From assembly GCA_003278365.1 (NCBI GenBank), contig QCFS01000012.1, positions 1 to 42,210 of the forward strand: a DNA stretch of 42,210 nt, read 5' to 3'. Source of the DNA: Prochlorococcus sp. AG-363-M17. GTDB taxonomy: Bacteria; Cyanobacteriota; Cyanobacteriia; PCC-6307; Cyanobiaceae. A program made the position numbers and the translations under genes. The notes beneath the pieces were generated by a model. It ran no database searches, was not told the DNA's origin, and saw nothing but the letters and a program-made list of their open reading frames with translations. How positions within the stretch are numbered: the first letter of the stretch is position 1; each line of letters opens with the position of its first letter. This document shows positions 18,089-25,756 of the stretch, piece after piece.

Positions 18089-19375
18089 TTATTTATTTGG
18101 TCTTGCTATAAGTGTGTAGCTGTTTTCTGGTTGAAGGAGTGAAAAGATTCCTTGGTTTAACTTTTCATGACTCCAATATTCAATATGCTCAAGAGGTTGT
18201 AGCAATGTCTGATCACGTCCCCAAAGAGAATGACTTCCTATTAAGGCCGCTACTTGTGCTGATGCTTCCAAATTGAAATATAGACCATTTCTCACTAATT
18301 GGGTTGCTCTTCTAAGTTCTTTTGCGTTACTAGTTAATGTACAACTCTCCTTAAGAAGCTTTTGAATTTCTCCCTCTACCTTTTCTAAGTTATTTTCTAA
18401 ACAGCAAGCTTCAAGAATTACCAAGCTTCCTTGTTCTAGAACTGTTAAATCCATTTCTATTGATTCAACTAACCTTAGATCTTCACGAAGTTTCTGTACA
18501 AGTCTGCTCCTTCTTCCTTCAGCAAGAATAGAAGTAGCGATATCTGCTCCCATTATCATTTGCTGATTGCTTGCTGGAGGAAACTCCCATGCCATTAATA
18601 ACCTTGCCGACTCAAGTCTTGGTATAAAGAGTTCCTCTTTGTCTTTCTTAAATGTCAATACTTGTGAATTAGATGAGGTCGAATTAATATCTAAATCCTT
18701 ATTACTTAATTCCGCAAGTTGAGATTTATCTAGTGACGCATCAATGCCTTTTGGTATGTTTCCTGCAATAACTATGCAACAGTTTTTCCCAATGTATTGG
18801 CGATTATGAAAGGCCCTCATTGTTTCTGGGGTGCTCTTCTTAAGACTTTTTTCTTCCCCTAGGATAGGTCTGCCGTATGGATGATTTCTCCAGCAATTTC
18901 TTAATAGCTCTTGGAATACTTGCTCATCTGGTTGGTCTTTGGATTGTGCAATTTCTTCTAGTACCACTTCCCTCTCTAGGCAATAGGCTTCAGGATCAAA
19001 TGCAGGAGATAAAACCAGGTTTAATAAAAGGTCTAAGGCTGCAAATGCAGCTTTAGGTGGAACAAGTACAAAAAAATGCACATCATCAAAGCCTGTTGCG
19101 GCATTGCTGCTTCCTCCAAGAGTTTCTATTTGAAGATCAAACTCACCTGCATCTAGGGTGGAACTACCTTTGAAAACCATATGTTCAAGAAAGTGAGCAA
19201 GTCCTTCATCCCCTGAGGTTTCAAATGCACTACCTGCTCGACACCAAAGATCTATGCAGGTAAGAGGCGCTTCAGGTATTGGAGCTAAGACACACTTGGC
19301 TCCGCTCTTAAGAGTCCAATGATTCAACTGTGTTTCTTTGGTACCTCTTCCTTGAGCTTTTTGACACAAATTCAT
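18089..19375 (-). CDS. M16 zinc peptidase, active-type subunit
   Basis: 428 residues. The inverted zinc motif HFLEH (His61, Glu64, His65) sits in GLAHFLEHMVFKG. The distal ligand Glu lies in EREVVLEEIAQSKD (about 140-141). LILAEGRRSRLVQKLRE-type sequence in the second lobe matches the family's substrate-binding region. These peptidases cut short, unfolded peptides such as transit or signal remnants. No signal peptide, so probably cytoplasmic. First in a two-gene unit with its inactive paralogue, and divergent from pcyA with only 19 bp between starts. Confidence 0.9.
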   Translation of the reverse strand: MNLCQKAQGRGTKETQLNHWTLKSGAKCVLAPIPEAPLTCIDLWCRAGSAFETSGDEGLAHFLEHMVFKGSSTLDAGEFDLQIETLGGSSNAATGFDDVHFFVLVPPKAAFAALDLLLNLVLSPAFDPEAYCLEREVVLEEIAQSKDQPDEQVFQELLRNCWRNHPYGRPILGEEKSLKKSTPETMRAFHNRQYIGKNCCIVIAGNIPKGIDASLDKSQLAELSNKDLDINSTSSNSQVLTFKKDKEELFIPRLESARLLMAWEFPPASNQQMIMGADIATSILAEGRRSRLVQKLREDLRLVESIEMDLTVLEQGSLVILEACCLENNLEKVEGEIQKLLKESCTLTSNAKELRRATQLVRNGLYFNLEASAQVAALIGSHSLWGRDQTLLQPLEHIEYWSHEKLNQGIFSLLQPENSYTLIARPNK

Positions 19376-19394
19376 TCTGATTGTTTTTGCAGCT

Positions 19395-20135
19395 GTGGTG
19401 CTTTTCTCTTCAATTAGTGGTGGGCAACTTCATCCTCTAGTGGAGTCTCTCGCATCGGTTGTAAAGACTAGGAGGGGGCAATTGCCAAATTTGACCTCGC
19501 TGCCTGCAAATATTGACTTCATGGAAGTTGAAGGAACCCTTGAAGGAGAGGAATTGTTCATCTGGAATGAAATGCACTGTTGCCAAGGATTAAGAAAGTT
19601 ACATCTAGAGATAGCAATCCTAGGTAAAGGTCTTCAGATTCTACATTGTGTTTTCTTCCCTGACCCTTGCTTTGACCTCCCTATATTTGGAACTGACGTT
19701 GTAGTGGGTCCTTCAGGTGTTTCTGCCGCAATTGTTGACATTTCACCTGTTTCTAGTCAACTCTCTAGTTCTTTAGAAGCTTGTTTGATGAACCTTTCAA
19801 TACCGCCTTTTCAGCAAGTAAGAGAATTACCGGCATGGGGTTCAATTTTCTCACCCTTTGTTAAATTTATCAGACCTTCCTCTAAAGAAGAAGAACTTCA
19901 TTTTTTGCAATTGGTAGATGATTACTTAAAGTGCTTTAACTCTGAATTGTTAAAGAACAGTTCAGAGTCTTCTGATTCAGAGTCTTCGATTAAGAGGTAT
20001 CATGGACAATTAAACTATTGTCGAAAGCAGAAAAGCAATGACAAGACAAGACGCCTTTTGGCGAATGCTTTCAATCCAGTTTGGGCGGATCGCTATATAA
20101 ACGAAGTTTTGTTCGACGAACCATTAGGCCTTTAA
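19395..20135 (+). CDS. pcyA: Phycocyanobilin:ferredoxin oxidoreductase
   Basis: 246 residues, near the usual 240-250. PcyA reduces biliverdin IXalpha to phycocyanobilin in two ferredoxin-driven steps. The residues that correspond to Glu76, His88 and Asp105 of the Synechocystis enzyme are present: Glu72 in KLHLEIA, His84 in ILHCVFFPD and Asp101 in DLPIFGTDV. The C-terminal part ends with FNPVWADRYINEVLFD, also typical. GTG start at 19395. The stop overlaps the next ATG by one base (TAATG). No phycobilisome genes are seen in the window. Confidence 0.95.
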   Translation: MVLFSSISGGQLHPLVESLASVVKTRRGQLPNLTSLPANIDFMEVEGTLEGEELFIWNEMHCCQGLRKLHLEIAILGKGLQILHCVFFPDPCFDLPIFGTDVVVGPSGVSAAIVDISPVSSQLSSSLEACLMNLSIPPFQQVRELPAWGSIFSPFVKFIRPSSKEEELHFLQLVDDYLKCFNSELLKNSSESSDSESSIKRYHGQLNYCRKQKSNDKTRRLLANAFNPVWADRYINEVLFDEPLGL

Positions 20136-21040
20136 TGAACAAAAAAATCAGATTTTATTTACTTCTAGCTATTTCAATTTCTTTGCCGATTGCCTTAGCT
20201 TTATTTGCCCTAAGGAGAGAAAGCAAACCCCTTACTTCTCGGGATCATGTTGAGGTAGTACGTCCTCTAGAGGCAGTAGCAGCGTTAGGACAATTACAGC
20301 CATCAGGAGATGTACGACGTTTGGCCGCACCTGTAAGTGGATTTGGTGGTACACCAAGGGTAATCAAATTAAATGTTTCTGAGGGAGATGAGGTTTATCG
20401 AGGTCAAGTTCTAGCAATATTTGATAGTCGGCCCAAAATTCTTGCCGATTTGGATGTGGTTCTTGCTCAAAAAGAGACGCTAGAGATTGAGTTTCTTATG
20501 AAGAAGAAAGAGGTAATTAGATATCAGGAAGCAGCTGATCAAGGTGCCACTGCATTAGTTGTTCTAGATGAAAAAAAGAATCAATTAGTATCTTTAGAAG
20601 GAAGGTTGAAACAAGTATCTGCAGAAGTAAGAGTCTTAAAAACGGATCTAAAGGATAGTGAGCTGAAAACTCCCATTGATGGAGTGGTTCTTAGAATTAA
20701 TACTCAAGTGGGAGAACGTCCGGGCAATGGAGGAGTTCTAGAAGTTGGTGCAAATAAGGCAATGGATGCTCTAATTGAGGTTTATGAATCAGATGTAAAT
20801 CGCGTTAGCCTTAACCAGGAGGTTGTTTTGACTAGTGAGAATGGAGGGTTTAGTGGATATCTTTTTGGACGTGTTGATCGAATAAGTCCACAGGTTCGTC
20901 AGAGAAAAGTCTTATCTACTGACCCAACTGGAGATGCAGATGCAAGGATTGTTGAGGTAAAGGTTCGTTTAGATGAATCATCTGCAGCTAAAGTCAGTCA
21001 GCTAACAGGCATGAAAGTTATTGCTCGCTTTAAGGAATAG
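20135..21040 (+). CDS. devB: DevB-type membrane fusion protein (HlyD family)
   Basis: 301 residues. One membrane anchor near the N-terminus (about 6-26), then the adaptor core: APVSGFGGTPRVIKLNVSEGDEVYRGQVLAIFD (first lipoyl half), a helical hairpin of about 80 residues and TPIDGVVLRINTQVGERPGNGGVLEVG (second half). The hairpin is of moderate length, as in DevB adaptors of ABC exporters. The frame extends upstream to 20081, but ATG 20135 overlapping the pcyA stop is the natural start. Works with DevC and DevA, and presumably a TolC-type outer channel not seen here. Confidence 0.88.
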   Translation: MNKKIRFYLLLAISISLPIALALFALRRESKPLTSRDHVEVVRPLEAVAALGQLQPSGDVRRLAAPVSGFGGTPRVIKLNVSEGDEVYRGQVLAIFDSRPKILADLDVVLAQKETLEIEFLMKKKEVIRYQEAADQGATALVVLDEKKNQLVSLEGRLKQVSAEVRVLKTDLKDSELKTPIDGVVLRINTQVGERPGNGGVLEVGANKAMDALIEVYESDVNRVSLNQEVVLTSENGGFSGYLFGRVDRISPQVRQRKVLSTDPTGDADARIVEVKVRLDESSAAKVSQLTGMKVIARFKE

Positions 21041-22212
21041 TGAAGACTGGTTTTTTGAAAGATAGAAGTATTCCTCTCGCATGGTTGTTACTTACAAGGC
21101 AGCCAGTCAGATTATTAGTTGCACTTGCAGGGATTGGCTTTGCTGGAATTCTTATGTTTATGCAATTGGGCTTTCGAGAAGGTCTTTTTGATGCAAGTGT
21201 GACTGTCCATAGAAAATTTGATGCTGATTTGGTGATGATTAGCCCTCGTTCGATGAGCTCAATCAGTATGAGTGGATTCCCGAGGCGGCGATTAGTCCAA
21301 GCAATGGCTCATAAGGACGTATTAGGCATTACTCCAGTGAATTGGAACTTTCTGCTTTGGCGCAATCCACAAACGTTGGCTACAAGATCAATTCTTGTCT
21401 TGGGATTCGAACCTAGCGCTTCACTTTTTAATGATTCAGACTTGGCTTTAAAAGCACAATCCCTTAAAAACTATGGAAGAGTTTTGTTTGATGATCTTTC
21501 GAGAAGTGAATTTGGACCTGTAGCTAAATGGTTTAACGAAGGGAGAATAGTTGAAGCCGAGTTGTCTGGAAAAAGAGTCAGAGTTGCAGGTCTTGTAAGC
21601 CTTGGCCCCTCTTTTGGGGCTGATGGAAATTTGCTTACAAGTCGAGAAACATACTTGGACTTGCTTCCAAGTACACCGCCTGGAAGTATAGAAATTGGAT
21701 TGTTAAGACTTAATCAAGATGCTAATCCTGAAAATGTTGCAAGTAAACTTAGAAATAGCCTCCCTAATGATGTAAAGATACTTACTAGAGATGGCTTTAT
21801 AAATTACGAAAAGAATTATTGGAAAAGTAGTACTTCAATAGGTTTTATTTTCAGCCTTGGGGCAGCCATGGGATTCGTTGTTGGATCAGTTATTGTTTAT
21901 CAAATACTTTATAGTGACGTAAGTGATCACCTTCCAGAGTATGCGACTCTTATGGCTATGGGTTATGGCCTAAAGAGTCTTTTAGGAGTCGTTGCTAGAG
22001 AAGGAGCTATTTTAGCGGTAATGGGATATATACCTGCATATTTATCTGGGCAGGCCTTGTATGCACTTGTGCGAAGTTCTACTAAATTGCCTGTTTCAAT
22101 GGATCTAGAGAGAACAATTATTGTATTTATCTTAATTGTTTTTATGTGCATGGGATCAGCTCTTTTAGCTATGCGTAGATTAGTTGACGCTGATCCAGCT
22201 GAGATCTTTTAA
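21040..22212 (+). CDS. devC: DevC-type ABC exporter permease
   Basis: 390 residues in the MacB/FtsX-like DevC arrangement. One N-terminal helix (LVALAGIGFAGILMFMQLGFREGLFD) is followed by a large extracytoplasmic domain and three C-terminal helices, with the YATLMAMGYG segment that contacts the ATPase. GTG start shares its first base with the devB stop. In Anabaena, DevBCA exports heterocyst glycolipids; this organism has no heterocysts, so the cargo here must differ. Candidates are lipid-like or toxic compounds (inference). Confidence 0.88.
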   Translation: MKTGFLKDRSIPLAWLLLTRQPVRLLVALAGIGFAGILMFMQLGFREGLFDASVTVHRKFDADLVMISPRSMSSISMSGFPRRRLVQAMAHKDVLGITPVNWNFLLWRNPQTLATRSILVLGFEPSASLFNDSDLALKAQSLKNYGRVLFDDLSRSEFGPVAKWFNEGRIVEAELSGKRVRVAGLVSLGPSFGADGNLLTSRETYLDLLPSTPPGSIEIGLLRLNQDANPENVASKLRNSLPNDVKILTRDGFINYEKNYWKSSTSIGFIFSLGAAMGFVVGSVIVYQILYSDVSDHLPEYATLMAMGYGLKSLLGVVAREGAILAVMGYIPAYLSGQALYALVRSSTKLPVSMDLERTIIVFILIVFMCMGSALLAMRRLVDADPAEIF

Positions 22213-22242
22213 TTATTAATTTTTTGCATAATTGTTTACACC

Positions 22243-22938
22243 ATGAATAACACTTCGGGAGCTACAGTAAGGATTAATAGCCTGAGTCATTGGTTTGGTG
22301 AGGGCTCAATGCGACGACAAGTTCTTGACTCGGTCTCTCTTGTAATTCAACCCGGTGAGGTTGTTCTTTTAACTGGCCCCTCAGGCTGTGGAAAAACCAC
22401 CCTTTTGACTTTAGTAGGGGCTTTGAGAAAGATTCAAGCAGGTAGTGTTTCTTTGTTTGGGAATGAATTAAGTGGCTCAAATCGAAAGTTAAGACAACTC
22501 ATTAGAAGGAATATAGGTATGATCTTTCAAGGACATAATTTACTTAGATGTTTAACAGCTGAGCAGAATGTACAGATGGGAGCAGACTTATTGCCAGGTC
22601 TTACATATAAAACACGCCGAAATCAGGCTCGCAGTTGGCTTAATGCAGTTGGACTGAGCGATCATCTCAGCAAACTCCCACAGGATCTCTCGGGCGGACA
22701 AAAACAAAGAGTTGCTATAGCGAGAGCACTGGCTGCAAGGCCGAAGCTCTTGCTTGCAGATGAGCCGACAGCAGCATTGGATAGTGTTACAGGCAGAGAA
22801 GTGGTTGACCTTTTGAAGCAATTAGCAATTGAGCAAGCTTCTTCTGTACTGATGGTGACTCATGATCCAAGAATTTTGGATGTTGCAGACAGGCTTCTAA
22901 AAATGGAGGATGGTCGTTTAATTACCTCTCTTAGTTAA
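22243..22938 (+). CDS. devA: DevA-type ABC exporter ATPase
   Basis: 231 residues. Complete ABC ATPase: Walker A GPSGCGKT (45-52), Q-loop IFQGHNL, signature LSGGQ (149-153), Walker B LLLADEPT (169-176) and the switch His in VTHDPRI. Length and sequence fit the MacB/LolD/DevA class that powers DevC-type permeases. It lies 30 bp after devC, in the same presumed operon as pcyA-devB-devC. Confidence 0.93.
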   Translation: MNNTSGATVRINSLSHWFGEGSMRRQVLDSVSLVIQPGEVVLLTGPSGCGKTTLLTLVGALRKIQAGSVSLFGNELSGSNRKLRQLIRRNIGMIFQGHNLLRCLTAEQNVQMGADLLPGLTYKTRRNQARSWLNAVGLSDHLSKLPQDLSGGQKQRVAIARALAARPKLLLADEPTAALDSVTGREVVDLLKQLAIEQASSVLMVTHDPRILDVADRLLKMEDGRLITSLS

Positions 22939-22973
22939 GTTGGGGGTAGATCTATTGTTTAAACCATTTCAGC

Positions 22974-23129
22974 ATGGCCAAACGAAGGAACCTTAAGAAG
23001 GAGAAACAGGAGCGCAATCGCGCTTATGCGAGAAAATTCAAAAAGCGCAAGCTCCGTAATGACGGTAGAGGAGAGGGTGCCGGAAATGGTGTGACAGGTA
23101 CAGCTAATAATGGAGGGGCCGCTGACTGA
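22974..23129 (+). CDS. 51-aa highly basic protein
   Basis: ATG 22974 opens a 51-codon frame. The first 28 residues are almost all Lys/Arg and polar (MAKRRNLKKEKQERNRAYAR, then KFKKRKLRND). The tail is Gly/Asn/Ala rich and unstructured. The N-terminus looks like a ribosomal protein or nucleic-acid-binding tail. Codons are richer in G+C than in neighbouring genes, as for highly expressed genes here. Similar small basic ORFs occur in other picocyanobacteria (from memory, not searched). Lies 35 bp after devA and 75 bp before a glycosyltransferase. Function unknown. Confidence 0.65.
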   Translation: MAKRRNLKKEKQERNRAYARKFKKRKLRNDGRGEGAGNGVTGTANNGGAAD

Positions 23130-23203
23130 CCTTTCATTAACTCTCGTAGTCTTTAGAGGCTTAAATCTCTAATCTGTATTCATAAATTCTTTCTTGTTTG
23201 CGG

Positions 23204-24136
23204 ATGTTCGCAAGCGTTGTTATACCCACTTACAATCGCCGATCGATCCTTGAAAAGTGTCTTTCTGCTTTGGAACAGCAGGTCTTGGCATCTCAAGATG
23301 ATCAGTATGAAGTTGTTGTTGTTGATGATGGTTCTACTGATGGGACACCTCTTTGGCTCCGTGAAAACGCTTTAAGGTTTCCTCATGTGCGCTTGTTTGA
23401 GCAGGAACATGCTGGACCTGCCAAAGGAAGAAATTTAGGGGTTGATAAAGCTGATGGAGAAGTAATTGTTTTTATTGATAGTGATCTTGTTGTTACCAAG
23501 TCTTTCCTTGCAAACCATTTGAGGTCACTAAGTGCTTCCTGGCATCGTCGGGGAGACAGGCTTTGCTTTACGTATGGCTCAGTAATTAATACTGCAAATT
23601 TTGAACACCCGACATCTGAACCAAGTAAAATCCAGGATCTTTCCTGGGCATATTTTGCTACAGGCAATGTGGCTATAGATAGGAGCTTGCTCGAACAGTC
23701 CGGTTTGTTTGATACAAGCTTTTGTCTTTATGGTTGGGAAGACTTGGAGTTAGGAGAAAGACTCCGGCAACTTGGTGTTGAGTTGATTAGATGCCCTAAG
23801 GCAAAAGGTTATCACTGGCATCCTCCTTTAAAGCTTGAGGACATTCCAAAACTGATTCGCGTTGAAAAAGAACGATCAAAAATGGGACTTGTGTTTTTTC
23901 GGAAACATCCAACCACTAGGGTTCGTTTCATAATCCAGTTCACTTTGTTGCATTTACTCTTATGGGAGATGCTCACCATTGGTGGAGTTATCAATGAACG
24001 ATCACTTAGACCATTGCTGGCTTGGTTGATACGTAAAGGTAGACCTGGCCTTGCAATGGAGCTTTTACGAATTCCATTGAATCGTATTGGTGTTAGAGCT
24101 CTTTTTCGAGAAGCTTCTTCAATTGGATTTTCCTAG
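23204..24136 (+). CDS. Family 2 glycosyltransferase
   Basis: 310 residues from ATG 23204 (a TTG two codons earlier is possible). GT-A fold: SVVIPTYNRR at the N-terminus, VVDDGSTDGTP (first Asp of the nucleotide-sugar site), GPAKGRNLG, the DxD-like VFIDSDLV and the late acidic pair in YGWEDLELGERLR that serves as base. It transfers an activated sugar to an unknown acceptor; a role in envelope polysaccharide or lipid glycosylation is likely. A hydrophobic C-terminal stretch (FIIQFTLLHLLLWEML) could contact the membrane. Confidence 0.9.
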   Translation: MFASVVIPTYNRRSILEKCLSALEQQVLASQDDQYEVVVVDDGSTDGTPLWLRENALRFPHVRLFEQEHAGPAKGRNLGVDKADGEVIVFIDSDLVVTKSFLANHLRSLSASWHRRGDRLCFTYGSVINTANFEHPTSEPSKIQDLSWAYFATGNVAIDRSLLEQSGLFDTSFCLYGWEDLELGERLRQLGVELIRCPKAKGYHWHPPLKLEDIPKLIRVEKERSKMGLVFFRKHPTTRVRFIIQFTLLHLLLWEMLTIGGVINERSLRPLLAWLIRKGRPGLAMELLRIPLNRIGVRALFREASSIGFS

Positions 24137-24185
24137 CTAGGCAATTTGTTAGATTATTGGATCAACTCACAACGCACACCTGTCC

Positions 24186-24258
24186 GTTTCGGGTGATGTT
24201 GACTTTAAACTCTTAGTAGTTTTTCAACGTCCCAGGCGGGTGGAGGCGAACCCGAAAC
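24186..24258 (+). promoter_or_regulatory. Structured mRNA leader upstream of rpsB
   Basis: GTTTCGGGT (24186-24194) is a perfect 9-bp complement to ACCCGAAAC (24250-24258), which ends 10 nt before the rpsB ATG. Inside it, ATGTTGA/TCAACGT (24196-24202 with 24224-24230) encloses AAACT/AGTTT (24207-24211 with 24218-24222). CCC/GGG (24231-24233 with 24238-24240) forms a second arm. Together they make a three-way-junction-like fold next to the start codon. The only GGAGG (24242-24246) sits between the arms and the closing strand, so folding could control translation. Autoregulation by S2 is inference. Confidence 0.55.
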
Positions 24259-24268
24259 CCTAACAAAC

Positions 24269-24961
24269 ATGGCTGTAGTTACACTCTCCGAGATGATGGA
24301 GGCAGGTGCTCATTTTGGGCATCAGACAAGAAGATGGAATCCAAAGATGTCTCGATACATCTATTGCGCCCGGAATGGAGTCCACATTATTGATTTAGTC
24401 AAGACAGCTGTATGCATGAACAATGCGTACAAATGGACTCGCACAGCAGCAAGGAGTGGAAAAAGGTTTCTTTTTGTTGGCACAAAGAAACAGGCATCTG
24501 AAGTTGTTGCGCAGGAAGCAACTCGATGTGGAGCTGCTTACGTGAATCAACGTTGGCTTGGTGGGATGCTTACTAATTGGACAACTATGAAAGCAAGGAT
24601 TGATCGCTTGAAAGATCTTGAGCGCATGGAGTCAAGTGGGGCCATCGCTATGCGACCTAAAAAGGAGGCTGCTGTTTTAAGAAGAGAGCTTGAAAGGCTC
24701 CAGAAATATTTAGGAGGATTGAAAGGAATGAGAAGACTTCCGGATGTTGTTGTACTGGTAGATCAACGGAGAGAAACTAATGCTGTACTTGAGGCTAGAA
24801 AACTAGACATTTCGTTGGTTTCTATGCTTGATACCAATTGTGATCCTGATCTTTGCGAGGTACCTATTCCTTGTAATGATGATGCGGTGAGGTCTGTTCA
24901 GCTTGTTCTTGGCAGACTAGCTGATGCAATAAATGAAGGTCGCCACGGCTCCAATGAATAG
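24269..24961 (+). CDS. rpsB: 30S ribosomal protein S2
   Basis: 230 residues. [27 protein letters not shown] at the N-terminus, the middle FVGTKKQA and the [10 protein letters not shown] block are diagnostic for bacterial S2. The C-terminal part carries [19 protein letters not shown]. It is followed after 114 bp by tsf, the usual partner. ATG at 24269 sits after a structured leader with no Shine-Dalgarno at normal spacing. Confidence 0.98.
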   Translation: MAVVTLSEMMEAGAHFGHQTRRWNPKMSRYIYCARNGVHIIDLVKTAVCMNNAYKWTRTAARSGKRFLFVGTKKQASEVVAQEATRCGAAYVNQRWLGGMLTNWTTMKARIDRLKDLERMESSGAIAMRPKKEAAVLRRELERLQKYLGGLKGMRRLPDVVVLVDQRRETNAVLEARKLDISLVSMLDTNCDPDLCEVPIPCNDDAVRSVQLVLGRLADAINEGRHGSNE

Positions 24962-24971
24962 CCTGGCAACT

Positions 24972-25035
24972 ATAACGACAATGCTCATTCATCATTCTTC
25001 GTTATCTTTTTCTGATCGACCTTTTTGATCGATCA
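24972..25035 (+). promoter_or_regulatory. Two hairpins between rpsB and tsf
   Basis: Hairpin 1: ATAACGA (24972-24978) with TCGTTAT (24999-25005), plus an inner AATG/CATT (24980-24983 with 24993-24996), followed by CTTTTTCT. That resembles a weak terminator or attenuator. Hairpin 2: TGATCGA (25013-25019) with TCGATCA (25029-25035) and a 9-nt loop. Such intercistronic structures could lower tsf readthrough or protect processed ends. Stems are only 7 bp each, so confidence is moderate. Confidence 0.45.
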
Positions 25036-25075
25036 TAATTAGCAACTTTTTAAACCCTTTACTTTCATATTTCAA

Positions 25076-25732
25076 ATGTCCGATATTTCAGCGAAGTTAG
25101 TCAAAGAATTGCGCGACAAAACTAGCGCAGGAATGATGGACTGTAAAAAAGCCTTAGTGGAAACTGGTGGCGATATGACCAAAGCAACAGAATGGTTGCG
25201 GCAGAAAGGCATAGCTAGTGCAGAAAAGAAATCTGGACGTGTCGCTGCAGAGGGGGCAATAGGTAGTTACATCCATACAGGCGCACGAGTTGGTGTGCTC
25301 CTTGAGTTGAATTGTGAAACAGATTTTGTAGCTCGTGGTGATTTATTTCAGGGCCTTCTTAGAGATGTGGCTATGCAAGTAGCCGCTTGTCCAAATGTTG
25401 AGTACGTGAATACAGATGAAATTCCTGAGGAAGTAGTTCAAAAGGAAAAGAACATTGAAATGGGTAGAGATGATCTTTCTGGAAAACCTGATGAGATTAA
25501 AGAAAAAATTGTTCAGGGGAGAATTGGTAAGAGATTAAAGGAATTAGCACTTATGGAGCAGCCTTTCATTCGTGATAGCTCTTTAACTGTTGCTGAGTTA
25601 GTTAAACAGGTGGCTGGACAAATAGGAGAGAATGTAAAAGTACGTAGATTCACAAGGTTTACTCTTGGCGAAGGTATTGAGGTTGAGTCCACAGATTTTG
25701 CTTCTGAAGTAGCTTCCATCTCCGGGGGTTAG
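25076..25732 (+). CDS. tsf: Elongation factor Ts
   Basis: 218 residues, the short cyanobacterial/plastid form. The N-terminal UBA-like domain has [38 protein letters not shown]. The EF-Tu-contacting core has [35 protein letters not shown]-Ts recycles EF-Tu by exchanging GDP for GTP. ATG at 25076. The stop is 24 bp before the next gene, so downstream genes may share its transcript. Confidence 0.98.
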   Translation: MSDISAKLVKELRDKTSAGMMDCKKALVETGGDMTKATEWLRQKGIASAEKKSGRVAAEGAIGSYIHTGARVGVLLELNCETDFVARGDLFQGLLRDVAMQVAACPNVEYVNTDEIPEEVVQKEKNIEMGRDDLSGKPDEIKEKIVQGRIGKRLKELALMEQPFIRDSSLTVAELVKQVAGQIGENVKVRRFTRFTLGEGIEVESTDFASEVASISGG

Positions 25733-25756
25733 ATTTCACAGAATAGGGAGATTTTT

